DNA of 36,074 nucleotides, taken from Myxococcales bacterium. Its GTDB lineage: Bacteria; Myxococcota; Myxococcia; Myxococcales; UBA5297. The stretch is from positions 1 to 36,074 of the forward strand of contig JAISIF010000156.1 in assembly GCA_031262165.1 (NCBI GenBank). The letters are read 5' to 3'. Each line of letters begins with the position of its first letter. Within the stretch, counting starts at the first letter, position 1. The translations under genes and the position numbers were made by a program. Under the pieces are notes generated by a model, which saw only the letters and a program-made list of their open reading frames with translations, was not told the origin of the DNA and searched no databases. Shown piece after piece: positions 24,410 through 33,247 of this stretch.

Positions 24410-26461
24410 TCAGCCCTTCAAGACGCCGACGAGGCCCAGATCGATGTGCCGGTGCGCCACGTCCACGCGCTCGACCTCGACCTCGACCTTCGAGCCCAGC
24501 ATCAGCGCCTTCTTGCCGCCGCCGAGCCGCACGCGCTGACATTCGGGGTCGAGCTCGACACGCGGGGAGCCCAGGCGATCGGCCTTGATGAGTCCTTCCA
24601 CGTGGACCTCGTCCAGTGTGACGAAGACGCCGAAGTCGGTCACGGAGCCGATCACGCCGTGGAAACGCTCCCCCACCCGCTCCTTCATCAGAGACGCGGC
24701 CGCCCAGGCCTGGACATCGCGCTCCGCGGCCAACGCCGCGCGTTCCCGCTCGCTCGATCGGCCAGCGATGGCGTCGAGCTTTTCTTCAAGCTTCTGGAGC
24801 GAGGAGCGGCGCGCCTTCTTCTTCGACTTCTCGGCGCTCAGCGCTGCCTTGAGCTGCCGGTGGACTTCGAGATCTGGGTAGCGCCGGATGGGCGAGGTGA
24901 AGTGCAGGTAGGCGGGCGAGGCCAACCCAAAGTGCCCCGCGTTGTCCGGCGTGTAGAAGGCCTGCGCCAGGGCGCGGAGGATCTGGAAGTGGAGCGAGCG
25001 CGCGGCCGGGTGGCCCTCGATGGACTTGGCGAGCGCGCACACGTCGAGGTTGCTCAGAGTCGCGTGCTTCTTGGACTTGGGATCGACCTTCAGTTCCAGG
25101 CCAACGCCATAGACATGGGCGAGCTGGAGGCACTGCGCGAGCTTGCGCGCGTCTGGCTCGGCGTGGACGCGGAAGATCGTCGGCAACGCGCCCTCCTCGA
25201 AATAGGCGGCCACGGCCTCGTTCGCGGCCAGCATGAACTCCTCGACGATGCGGTTGGCGAAGGTGCGACCGCGAGGCTCGATGGCCTTGGGCTGGCCCTT
25301 GTCATCGACGAGGACGCGCGCCTCGGGCAGATCGAGATCGAGCGCGCCGCGCGCCTGCCGCGTCTGGATGAGCTTTTGGGCGAGCGCGGCCATGTCTCCG
25401 ATCTGGCGCTCGAGCGGGGTGAGGTAGCGGACGCTCTTCCCGTCCAGAAAGGCGTCGATATCCGTGTAGGTGCAGCGCGCCGCGCTCTTGAGGATGGCCT
25501 CGTGGAACGAGGCGGATGCCAGGTGGAGCGACTCGCCGCGCCCCTTTGGTCTGAAGATCATGTCCGCCGCGAGGCACAGCCGCTCCTCGTTCGGGTTGAG
25601 CGAGCACAGGCCGTTCGACAGGCGCTCGGGCAACATGGGCAGCACGAGCGATGGGAAATAGACCGAGGTCGCACGCCGAATCGCCTCCAGGTCGATGGCC
25701 GAGCCGCGCGGGACGAAGTGGGCCACGTCGGCGATGGCCACGACGAGCCGAAACGCGCCCTTGGGCAAGGCCTCGACGAACACCGCGTCGTCGAAGTCGC
25801 GCGCGTCCTCGCCGTCGATCGTGACGAGCGGCAAACGTGTGAGGTCGAGGCGGCGCCCGCGCTCCTCGGCAGGGATGCCCTCGGGCAATTCCTCGGCCTC
25901 CCTCAGCGCTGCCTTGGGGAACACGTCGCTGAAGCCCTGGGCGTATGCCGACTCGAGCATCACGCTGCGGGCGTCGTCCGGGTCGAGGCGCTCGATGACG
26001 CTGCCGTGCTCCGAGCCCTCGGTCAGCGCGACCTTGACGAGATCTCCGTGTCGGAGGCGCGCGGCGCCGCGCACGAAGAACGGTGCGCTCAGGCGCTTGT
26101 CGCGGGCAACGACGAAGGCCACGGGCCCACGCTTGTCGAGCGTGCCGATGAGGAAACGGCGCCGCTGTTCGATGACCTCGACGACACGGGCCGAGTCTCG
26201 GCCATGAAAGGCATTCGCTCGAGCGCGCCCCTCACGCCGCGACTTGGTGGACTGCGACTGTGTCTGGATGACCTCGACGCGCACGAGATCGCCGTCGAGC
26301 GCCTTGGCCGCCTCGTCGCGTGAGACGAACAGATCGGGCGGTCCAGCGACAGGGCGGAGCGTGCCCGAGCCATCGGCGCGCACGCGCAAGGTGCCGATGA
26401 GGAAGCGGCCCTGGCGGCCTTCGTGGGATCCAAAGAGGGGCGGACGGCGGGACTTGGTCAT
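24410..26461 (-). CDS. rnr: Ribonuclease R / RNB-domain exoribonuclease
   Basis: 683 residues. It is a processive 3'-to-5' exoribonuclease that can degrade structured RNA. Order: two cold-shock-like domains (about 15-70 and 90-155), the RNB catalytic domain (about 205-530) and an S1 domain (about 600-683). The catalytic site is T-I-D-G-E-D-A-R-D-F-D-D (residues 214-225), with the metal-binding Asp216, 222, 224 and 225. L-H-F-T-S-P-I-R-R-Y-P-D-L is the other family signature. It is shorter than the E. coli enzyme (about 813), lacking the N-terminal helix-turn-helix and the long basic tail. It starts 66 bases after the membrane-protein gene and is probably in the same transcript. Its ribosome site is weak. 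Confidence 0.93.
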   Translation of the reverse strand: MTKSRRPPLFGSHEGRQGRFLIGTLRVRADGSGTLRPVAGPPDLFVSRDEAAKALDGDLVRVEVIQTQSQSTKSRREGRARANAFHGRDSARVVEVIEQRRRFLIGTLDKRGPVAFVVARDKRLSAPFFVRGAARLRHGDLVKVALTEGSEHGSVIERLDPDDARSVMLESAYAQGFSDVFPKAALREAEELPEGIPAEERGRRLDLTRLPLVTIDGEDARDFDDAVFVEALPKGAFRLVVAIADVAHFVPRGSAIDLEAIRRATSVYFPSLVLPMLPERLSNGLCSLNPNEERLCLAADMIFRPKGRGESLHLASASFHEAILKSAARCTYTDIDAFLDGKSVRYLTPLERQIGDMAALAQKLIQTRQARGALDLDLPEARVLVDDKGQPKAIEPRGRTFANRIVEEFMLAANEAVAAYFEEGALPTIFRVHAEPDARKLAQCLQLAHVYGVGLELKVDPKSKKHATLSNLDVCALAKSIEGHPAARSLHFQILRALAQAFYTPDNAGHFGLASPAYLHFTSPIRRYPDLEVHRQLKAALSAEKSKKKARRSSLQKLEEKLDAIAGRSSERERAALAAERDVQAWAAASLMKERVGERFHGVIGSVTDFGVFVTLDEVHVEGLIKADRLGSPRVELDPECQRVRLGGGKKALMLGSKVEVEVERVDVAHRHIDLGLVGVLKG

Positions 26462-26527
26462 GGCGAGCGCTCGATGTTCGAGGAGGAGGTGGTGGTGGAA
26501 GGGAGCTTTGGGCGTGGCGTCATCTGT

Positions 26528-27097
26528 CTAGCTGTCCTGCGCCGTGCCCGCGTCCGAAGCCTCGCGCGAGGGCCACGAGACGAGCGCCACGAAGGCAGCG
26601 GTCAGGGTGAAGAGCGCGCACATCCACGGCGCGGGGAAGCTGACCTGGAGCACCTCGGGGATGAAGGCCAGGGCATAGACCGCGAGCGTGAGCGCCACGA
26701 CGCTCGCGATCTGCGAGGCCTTGTAGGAAGCGCGGAGGCCATAGCCGCCGAGCCAGATGGCGCTGAGCGCCGCGCCAGCGGTGCCGCTCGCCAGGAGCTT
26801 GCCGCCGACCCGATCGAGCGGGAGCGCCTCGGCGTTCGCGAAGAGCAGGAAGATCTCCTCGAACTCGACGAACAGTGCCGCGAACAGGCCCAGCGCGATG
26901 GCCACGGCAGGCGCCACTGCACGCACGTTGGGGCCGAGCATGAGCTCGAACACGAAGAGGAGGCCCCCGGTGATGGCCAGCACGCCGAAGACGGGCGTCA
27001 CGTAGAGCGCCGCGATCCAGGCGGGGTTGGGCAGCTGCCAGGCGCAGGTGAGCGTGGCCAGGAAGAGCAGGGCGAAGGCGACGGTGGCGATGCGCAT
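26528..27097 (-). CDS. Multi-pass inner-membrane protein, function unknown
   Basis: 189 residues with about six hydrophobic segments (roughly 4-19, 27-50, 62-80, 102-120, 128-147, 153-172). A conserved-looking acidic stretch F-V-E-F-E-E-I-F occurs near residues 76-83. No transporter or enzyme signature is recognised. AGAGGAAA lies two bases before the ATG, a close but usable ribosome site. It is transcribed with rnr downstream, and a twin-hairpin repeat separates it from the protease gene. Confidence 0.8.
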   Translation of the reverse strand: MRIATVAFALLFLATLTCAWQLPNPAWIAALYVTPVFGVLAITGGLLFVFELMLGPNVRAVAPAVAIALGLFAALFVEFEEIFLLFANAEALPLDRVGGKLLASGTAGAALSAIWLGGYGLRASYKASQIASVVALTLAVYALAFIPEVLQVSFPAPWMCALFTLTAAFVALVSWPSREASDAGTAQDS

Positions 27098-27131
27098 GGT
27101 TTCCTCTGTGCGAACGAATCGAGCGAACTTT

Positions 27132-27209
27132 GTAGAGGCGCGGCATGCCGCGCCCGTCGTGCGTGTGTGTCGGTCGCAAAACGCAGGGCGTTGCGCACAG
27201 CGTCCCTAC
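27132..27209. repeat. Twin-hairpin element between membrane-protein and protease genes
   Basis: Begins GTAGAGGCGCGGCATGCCGC and ends ACAGCGTCCCTAC. It shares GCCCGTCGTG, TGTGTC and GCAGGGCGTTGC, in the same order, with the core of the element at 15014-15089, but the first palindrome has a different centre. Confidence 0.75.
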
Positions 27210-27248
27210 GAATCCCCTTTTGGCGGCGACATCCGAAAAGTTGAAAGC

Positions 27249-28040
27249 TCATCCCTGGTAGGCGCCAAAGAAGCTCGCCTCCAGGACGAACAGGGTGAGG
27301 TTGGAGAGCGCGTGAAAGATGACGGCGGGCAGGATCGAGTCGGTCTTCTCGCGCAGCCAGCCAAAGACGAGCGCCGGGAAGAACACGCTCAGGCGCCACA
27401 CCTGGAAGATGGCCAGGTGGCCCAGCGCGAACAGCGCCGCGGTCAACCAGAACGCGGGCCCCAGCCGCACGCCGAAGAGCCGCCGCTTGCCGCCCGGCCA
27501 CACGTCGCGCAGCCGCGTCTGGAGGTAGCCCCGGTAGAAGAACTCCTCGGGCAGGGCCACGACCAGGAACTGATCGAGGATGTGCTCCCAGAAGCGCGCC
27601 GGGAAGCGCAGCGCTGGTTCGACCTTGGGCACGTAGGGCGTCAGGACCGTCGAGAGCCAGGCCGGGATGTGCTCCAGCACCCCCACGAACACGACGAACA
27701 CGAGCGCGAACAGCGGCAGGATCAGCGCGGACGCACCGAGGCCCCAGAGCACGTCGCGCCGCCAGCTCGACAGGTGCGCGCCATAGTCGCGGTAGTCCTC
27801 GTTGCGCCGCCACACGACGGCGCCCGGTAGATAGAGAAAGGCCACGGCAGCCGCAGCCTTGGCGTAGCCCGCGATCGGCCCGATGGCGCGCACGACGAGA
27901 ATCACGCCAAAGGCCAGGGCCCACAGGACGAGCGCCTCGCGCAGGGCGGCGTTGCCCATCGGGCGCTGCTGATTCGGCCTCGACAGGCGCTGGCTGTCGT
28001 CCATGCGGTCCATTTGTTCCATTCGGGATCTCGGCCTCAC
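27249..28040 (-). CDS. CPBP-family glutamic intramembrane protease
   Basis: 263 residues if the GTG at 28040 is used. That GTG overlaps the upstream stop (GTGA), which implies translational coupling; ATG codons at 28022, 28013 and 28004 are alternatives. About seven membrane segments. The family motifs are all present: E-E-F-F-Y-R-G (Glu165, Glu166, Arg170), A-L-G-H (His208) and F-H-A-L-S-N (His243, Asn247). CPBP (Rce1-like) proteases cleave substrates within the membrane. In Myxococcota some members act as C-terminal sorting proteases, but no such sorting signal is visible on proteins in this window. It is the last of three overlapping genes. Confidence 0.9.
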   Translation of the reverse strand: MRPRSRMEQMDRMDDSQRLSRPNQQRPMGNAALREALVLWALAFGVILVVRAIGPIAGYAKAAAAVAFLYLPGAVVWRRNEDYRDYGAHLSSWRRDVLWGLGASALILPLFALVFVVFVGVLEHIPAWLSTVLTPYVPKVEPALRFPARFWEHILDQFLVVALPEEFFYRGYLQTRLRDVWPGGKRRLFGVRLGPAFWLTAALFALGHLAIFQVWRLSVFFPALVFGWLREKTDSILPAVIFHALSNLTLFVLEASFFGAYQG

Positions 28041-28996
28041 CCCGCCGCCCGCAGGTAGTCCGCGAACAGCGGCGCCACGGATTCAACCTCCAGGAAGTCG
28101 GGGAAGTCGGCGGCGAGCGCGCGGGCGTTCGGGTGGCTGTCGGTACACACGACCCGCTCGAACAGGCCACTCTCACGGAGCGCGTGCAGCGCGTTGCCCG
28201 GAAGGACACCGTGCGTCGCCACGGCCCAGATGCGCGCCGCGCCCGCCTGCCGATAGGCGCGCGCCGCGCCGATGAGCGAGCTGCCCGTTCGGATCATGTC
28301 GTCGTAGATGGCGACGTCCTGACCTCGAACCGGCGCGTTGACGACCGTCGTCTCGACGTTCCCCTCACCGAGGCGGCGCTTGTAGGCAAAGGCCGCCGGC
28401 ACCTGGAGCGTGTGGTTGGTCAGGCGCTCGACCACCTTGGCGCGCCCCATGTCCGCCGCGGCGAGCACGAGCCGCTCGCGACCCAGCGCGCCCGCGATCT
28501 TCTGGAGGAGCAGCGGCGCCGCCGACAGGTGCGCCGGCGTGAGGTTCCCCTCGAAGTAATAGGCGATGCCCTCGGCGTGTAGGTCGAGCAGGGCCACGCG
28601 GTAGCCAGCGACCGGCACCGGGATGGACGAGAAGAGCCGCGCCCGCGCCTTGGCCTTGATCACCTCGCCGGGCAGGGACACGCGCTCCATCGTGCCGTAG
28701 CCAAAGAACGGGATGAGCAGCGTGAGGCTGTGCGCGCCTTGCTGCACCAGGCCCGAGGCCAGATCGTAGAGGTCGAGCGTCTCGCGGTCGCTGGCAGTGC
28801 TGCCCACCACGACGACCGGACGCGCCGCCACGCTGCCCTGGATGCGCAGGTAGCGCTCGCCATCGGAGAACTCCCGCTGCTCCACCTCGCCCACCTCGCC
28901 GCCGATCTGCTGGGCCAGGGCACGCGTCAGTGGCTCGTAGGGCCGCGTCGAAAACAGGAGAGGGGATGGGGGGAGAGGGGCGCGGGGCGTCGTCAT
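28037..28996 (-). CDS. Ribose-phosphate pyrophosphokinase-like protein (divergent)
   Basis: 319 residues, the length of PRPP synthetase. Shared motifs: F-S-D-G-E-R (43-48), P-F-F-G-Y (96-100), D-L-H-A-E-G (138-143), Y-K-R-R (205-208), and the PRPP loop Y-D-D-M-I-R-T-G-S-S (231-240) followed by A-T-H-G-V-L-P-G-N-A. Compared with the E. coli enzyme, Y-A-R-Q-D-R is Y-G-T-M-E-R, S-P-D-x-G-G is A-A-D-M-G-R, and the Asp of D-D-M-I-D-T is Arg236. These changes touch the ATP-binding and PRPP-loop regions, so it may be a paralog with altered substrate or regulation and not the housekeeping prs. It overlaps the nucleotidyltransferase gene by ATGA and the protease gene by GTGA, so the three are likely translated together. 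Confidence 0.88.
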   Translation of the reverse strand: MTTPRAPLPPSPLLFSTRPYEPLTRALAQQIGGEVGEVEQREFSDGERYLRIQGSVAARPVVVVGSTASDRETLDLYDLASGLVQQGAHSLTLLIPFFGYGTMERVSLPGEVIKAKARARLFSSIPVPVAGYRVALLDLHAEGIAYYFEGNLTPAHLSAAPLLLQKIAGALGRERLVLAAADMGRAKVVERLTNHTLQVPAAFAYKRRLGEGNVETTVVNAPVRGQDVAIYDDMIRTGSSLIGAARAYRQAGAARIWAVATHGVLPGNALHALRESGLFERVVCTDSHPNARALAADFPDFLEVESVAPLFADYLRAAG

Positions 28997-29667
28997 GGCG
29001 ATGCTCGTTCATCCAGACAGAAGAGCGAGCGCAGCTCTTCGGGCGTGTTGGCGCCGCGCACGCAGCCCATCGTTCCTTCGACGAGGCGGCGAGCAGCGCC
29101 GGTGGCGGCGTGTCGATCGAGCGCGTCGCGCAGGGAGGCCGCGGCGCTGTCCAGGGCGATGGCACGCGCGAGATCGGGCGAGAACGAGATCGGGTGGCCG
29201 GGCAAGCCGCCGTGCGTGGCAATGGCGAGTGGCGTCGACGTGGATTCAGGGTTCATCAGCACGGCGCGCACGTCCGACGGCTCGATGAGCGGCTGATCGA
29301 CGAGGTGCAGCGCGACGCGGCGCGGGGCGAGCTGGAGCGCGGCGTCGAGCCCGCGTCGGACGCTCGACAGCTGGCCCTCTGCCCAATCGGGGTTGTGGAC
29401 GAGCAGTGCGCCTCTGGGCAGACGCGCGGCGATCTCGGCGACGTGACAACCGGCGACAACCAAGACAGCGTCGCACCCACCGAGCCGCATCACCTCGATC
29501 AGGCGCTCCAGGAAAGTGTGACCGGTGATCGGATCCTCGATGAGCGCCTTGGGCCGTCCCATCCGGCTGGAGGCGCCTGCCGCGAGGAGCAGGCCGATCC
29601 GAGGCCTGTCCGCGTCGGCGTCAGCGTTGGCCTCCCAAGTTGTTCCGGCGTTTCCTGTCATCTGCAT
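28993..29667 (-). CDS. MobA/MocA-like nucleotidyltransferase
   Basis: 224 residues. The N-terminal nucleotide-binding signature L-L-L-A-A-G-A-S-S-R-M-G-R-P-K (26-40) is that of NTP-transferase family 3. L-V-D-Q-P-L-I (about 121-127) contains the metal-binding Asp. G-H-P-I-S-F (about 157-162) resembles molybdenum-cofactor cytidylyltransferases (MocA), but no molybdoenzyme or Moco gene is near, so the acceptor is unknown. The alternative start two codons downstream (29661) is equally possible. It is the first gene of the overlapping trio, and a 440-bp divergent gap precedes it. Confidence 0.87.
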   Translation of the reverse strand: MQMTGNAGTTWEANADADADRPRIGLLLAAGASSRMGRPKALIEDPITGHTFLERLIEVMRLGGCDAVLVVAGCHVAEIAARLPRGALLVHNPDWAEGQLSSVRRGLDAALQLAPRRVALHLVDQPLIEPSDVRAVLMNPESTSTPLAIATHGGLPGHPISFSPDLARAIALDSAAASLRDALDRHAATGAARRLVEGTMGCVRGANTPEELRSLFCLDERASP

Positions 29668-29843
29668 CCCGAATCTCGGCTCGAATCGAACCCTCGTGAA
29701 CGCCTCTTCTCAGGAGGCGCAAAGGCGGCGCGCTTTACAGGAAACCGCGCAAGAAAAAACTCTGTTCTGCGGCGCGCGCGGGGCGCTCGAGTCCTACCGA
29801 ATGGCTGATGCTCGATGCGGTTTCGGAGGGCCAAGCCCGGGCA

Positions 29844-29893
29844 CGCTCTCTCCCCTCGCTTCGGGTGGCCCTCTTCCGCAAGTGGGAGAGGGA
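29844..29893. repeat. CCCTCTCCC/GGGAGAGGG-type intergenic repeat, copy 2
   Basis: CTCTCTCCCCTCGCTTCGGG followed by the hairpin CCCTCTTCC-GCAAGT-GGGAGAGGG. Same arrangement as 19527-19580. It lies in the divergent gap 29668-30110. Confidence 0.75.
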
Positions 29894-29959
29894 AGCGCGC
29901 GCGAATGTTTCGGAATGTTTTTTCTGAATGAAACAGACCGATAGCGGCTTTGCGGCGCG

Positions 29960-30010
29960 TCCCCCCTACACCTCCCGATTCGACATCAAACAACAGAGCT
30001 CGATTGCCCT
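29960..30010. repeat. Half copy of the MITE end
   Basis: The reverse complement begins AGGGCAATCGAGCTCT, then has TTTGATGTCGAATCGGGA. This matches the left end of the MITE at 14972-15016 over about 45 bases. The inner hairpins are missing. The same eight bases, GCGGCGCG, stand on both sides (29952-29959 and 30012-30019). Confidence 0.7.
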
Positions 30011-30110
30011 CGCGGCGCGCTCCTCCACCCTCTTGTCTCCCCAAAGAATCGTCTCGATTCGTCACGAGGGGCACACTAGAGAAGCCGCGTCTCGACACCA
30101 GGAGAAGGAC

Positions 30111-33100
30111 ATGACGCGTCTCTCTTTTCTTCGGATTCCGACGATTGCCCCCGCTTGCCTCGCATTTGCCTTGGTCTTGGCCATGGGATGCGGCGCTACC
30201 TTCGATCCCCACTTCGAACAGCCAGACGAGGAAGGCCAACGCCCCTCTGGCCAAACCAGCTTCGAGACACCGCTCGGCCCCTCGTCTGGCGGCGGCTATT
30301 ACGCCGACCCTTCACTCGACAGCGGGATGGGCAGCGTCGGCACGGGCGTCCAGCCTCCGACGAACGATAGCGCCGAATCCGACGATGGCGCTGGCAATGG
30401 CTCAGGCCAGACGCCGCGCCTCGTCGAGGAGAGCGACATCTTCGAGATCGAGGGCGGGCTCCTCTACCTGCTCAACCGCTACCGCGGCCTGCAGATCATC
30501 GACCTGACCGACCTCGGCGCGCCCAAGCTCATCGGCCACGCGCCCATCCATGGCTACCCCAAGGAGATGTATCTGCGTGACGGCGTGGCTTACGTCCTGG
30601 TCAGCGACTACTGGAACTACTGGTGGCGCGACGATGGGCTGGGCACGAGCTTCCACGGCAGTCAGCTGCGCCTCATCGACGTGCGCGACCCGGCCAAGCC
30701 CGAGATCGTCGGTGCGATCGATCTCGAAGGTGACTGCTCGGACAGTCGCGTCGTGGGCGACGCGCTCTACCTCGTCAGCCAGCGCAACGCCTTCTGGACC
30801 AACCTCTCCAGCGGCGACGTCACCGACGAGACGAGCGTCATCTCCATCGATCTGAGAGATCCCGGCGCGCTGAAAATCGCAGATCAGGTCCGCTTTCCGA
30901 GCGCGAGCTGGGCCGAGCAGCACCTGTTCGCCGACGAGCAGGCCTTCGTCATCGCGTCGGTGTCCTGGATCTATGATCAATCCACCTCTTGGATGGGCGC
31001 CTACCAGACCAAGCTCCAATACGTGGACATCACCGATCCGACGGGGCGCATCGCGGTCCGAGGGACGATCGATCTCGAAGGACGCGTGCAGGAGCGCTGG
31101 GCCATCGACATCCACGCGCAGGCTCTGGATGAGACGTCCGAACCGCGCCGCGTGCTGCGGGCCGTGAGCGCTGAAGACTGGGGCAATGGCGACGTCACGC
31201 TGGCGACGTTCGACGTGACCGAGCCAGACGCCATCGAGGCGCTCGGCAAGTTGACGCTCCAGATGGACGAGCAGCTCAAGAGCACGCGCTTCGACGGCGC
31301 GCGCGGCTACGTCGTCACCTTCAAGAACATCGATCCGCTCTTTGCCTTCGACCTGTCCAACCCGCGTGAGCCCAAGCTCCTGGGTGAGCTAGAGATGCCC
31401 GGCTGGCTCGACTTCATGGTGCCCATGGGCGAACGCGTCGTGGCCCTGGGGCGCGACGAAAACTCGCGGCTCTCCGTCTCCCTCGTCGATGTGTCGGGCG
31501 ACGCGCCGACGCTCCTCGAGCGCGTGTCCGTTGGCACGGGCTGGGGCTGGGTGCCAAGCGACGCGGACGACTACGCCAAGATCTTCCGGGTGTTCCCAGA
31601 GATTGGCCTCATCGCCTTCCCGTTCAGCCACTGGGATGGGGAGAGCTATCGAACGATGAGCGGCGTCCAGCTCATCGACCTGGATCTCTCGGCAGACAAG
31701 CTGACCGAACGCGGCCTCATCGCGAGCGCGGGCTACGTCGAGCGCGGCGTGCTCCACGGCGAGGCCAGACTCCTCACCCTGTCGAGCGAGATCTTCCAGG
31801 CCGTGGACATAGCGGATCGCGGCCAACCCAAGGTCCTCTCCACGCTGGAGCTCGCGCGCCACGTCACCGACTTTGCGCTCCTGGGCGACGAAGACCTGGC
31901 GGTCCAGCTGAGCGGCGATCTCGACTCGGGCGAGCTAGCGCTCACCGTCACCACACGCGGCGATCCCAACGCGGTGACGCCCATCGGCAGGCTCGAGCTG
32001 GCCGCGCCGGAGGCTCGCCTCTTCCTGAACGGCCAGATGGCCTGGATCGTCTATCGACAGCGGGCATCCCCCCATGACTGGCAGGCCCAGACCGCCATCC
32101 AGGTCGTCGACCTGAGCGCTCCAGCGCGGCCACGACTGCGCGGCAAGCTCGTGCTCCCGAGCGCCACCCATGGCGGCTACGCCTGGAGGAGCCTCGACGA
32201 GCTGGTCCGCGCCAGCGATACGGCGCTCGCCATCCATCGCCAGTCGAGTGTCGGCGGCTGGTATCTGGAAGGCCCGATCGTCGCCGACGTGGCCATGGCC
32301 ACCAACACCCGGGACGGCGACGACGCGGCGCCATCGGACGCCATCTTCCTCGTGGATCTGAGCGATCCAGACGCGCCTCGGATCGCCTCGACCATCGCGC
32401 TCGCGGACAGCGAGTGGACTGGCAGCCTGCGCGCGCAGAGCGGCAATCTCTACCTGAGCGACTACACGACGGCTGTCTCGGGCGGGCTCTTCGTGGCGCG
32501 CTACCGGCTGCGCGCCTTCGACGTCTCGGACCTCGACCACCCACGCGCGCTTCCCAAGGTCAGCATCCCTGGCTGGATCGTTGGCATGAGCGACGACGGC
32601 AAGACGATTTACACGCAGGAGGCGGCGTGGCTCGGGAGTGGCGCGATCCGCCATTCCCTCCACAAGCTCAGCCTCGGCGAGACGTCGGCGACCCTGCTGG
32701 GCACGCTCTCGCTCCCCGACGGCCTGGACGTTTTCCACGTCGTCGGAGACCGGGCCTATGCCACGCGCTACGCCTACGGCGTGGCCGATTCGGGTTCGGC
32801 GACCAACGCCTCGGCCACTGTCGACCAGGTGTGGCGCAGCACCAGCGAGCTGCTTTCCATCGACCTGAGCCCCGATGCGCCCGCGCTGCTGGACCGCGCC
32901 AATATCCCGGGCAATGGCTATGGCTGGCTGCACGCTGTCGCGGGCGAGCGCCTCTACATCAACGACGGCTCGGTCCTGTTCATCTACGCGCTGGACGAGA
33001 CGGGCGTCCCCTCGCTCGATCGCTTCGTCCGAATCCAGTGGGGCCTGCAGGGCATCGTGGTGGATGACGAGAGAGCCTATTTGCCGAGCGGCAGCTATGG

Positions 33101-33134
33101 CATCCAGACAATCGATCTGAAATCAGGGGATTGA
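30111..33134 (+). CDS. Beta-propeller lipoprotein with LVIVD-type repeats
   Basis: 1007 residues from the ATG at 30111 (AGGAGAAGGAC upstream); the longer frame to 29928 crosses the repeat and was rejected. The signal peptide ends A-M-G-C (Cys27; Met at -2 is slightly unusual for a lipobox). A Gly/Ser/Asp-rich linker (about 30-100) follows. About 900 residues of blades then repeat the pattern I-D-L-x-D-P-x-x-P-x-x-x-G and L-Y-L-V/Y-V-L, for example L-Q-I-I-D-L-T-D-L-G-A-P-K-L-I-G and F-L-V-D-L-S-D-P-D-A-P-R-I-A. This matches bacterial beta-propeller-domain secreted proteins. The protein is probably surface-anchored and binds a ligand; no catalytic residue set is seen. It is monocistronic, with a strong terminator. 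Confidence 0.9.
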   Translation: MTRLSFLRIPTIAPACLAFALVLAMGCGATFDPHFEQPDEEGQRPSGQTSFETPLGPSSGGGYYADPSLDSGMGSVGTGVQPPTNDSAESDDGAGNGSGQTPRLVEESDIFEIEGGLLYLLNRYRGLQIIDLTDLGAPKLIGHAPIHGYPKEMYLRDGVAYVLVSDYWNYWWRDDGLGTSFHGSQLRLIDVRDPAKPEIVGAIDLEGDCSDSRVVGDALYLVSQRNAFWTNLSSGDVTDETSVISIDLRDPGALKIADQVRFPSASWAEQHLFADEQAFVIASVSWIYDQSTSWMGAYQTKLQYVDITDPTGRIAVRGTIDLEGRVQERWAIDIHAQALDETSEPRRVLRAVSAEDWGNGDVTLATFDVTEPDAIEALGKLTLQMDEQLKSTRFDGARGYVVTFKNIDPLFAFDLSNPREPKLLGELEMPGWLDFMVPMGERVVALGRDENSRLSVSLVDVSGDAPTLLERVSVGTGWGWVPSDADDYAKIFRVFPEIGLIAFPFSHWDGESYRTMSGVQLIDLDLSADKLTERGLIASAGYVERGVLHGEARLLTLSSEIFQAVDIADRGQPKVLSTLELARHVTDFALLGDEDLAVQLSGDLDSGELALTVTTRGDPNAVTPIGRLELAAPEARLFLNGQMAWIVYRQRASPHDWQAQTAIQVVDLSAPARPRLRGKLVLPSATHGGYAWRSLDELVRASDTALAIHRQSSVGGWYLEGPIVADVAMATNTRDGDDAAPSDAIFLVDLSDPDAPRIASTIALADSEWTGSLRAQSGNLYLSDYTTAVSGGLFVARYRLRAFDVSDLDHPRALPKVSIPGWIVGMSDDGKTIYTQEAAWLGSGAIRHSLHKLSLGETSATLLGTLSLPDGLDVFHVVGDRAYATRYAYGVADSGSATNASATVDQVWRSTSELLSIDLSPDAPALLDRANIPGNGYGWLHAVAGERLYINDGSVLFIYALDETGVPSLDRFVRIQWGLQGIVVDDERAYLPSGSYGIQTIDLKSGD

Positions 33135-33247
33135 TCATCACCACGCATGCAGACGCATGGTGATGAATGTATTTGAAATGAATGAGGGGCGGGAATCGAC
33201 TTCAGCCCCTCTCGTTTTCTGCCCTATGATTGTCGCATTGACTTCAT

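Noticed and set aside
24107-26323. Long plus-strand open frame (738 codons) opposite rnr
   Set aside because: It is antisense to a clear RNase R gene with all catalytic motifs, has a low-complexity Arg/Ala/Val/Asp composition and no domain; an effect of high-GC codon use.
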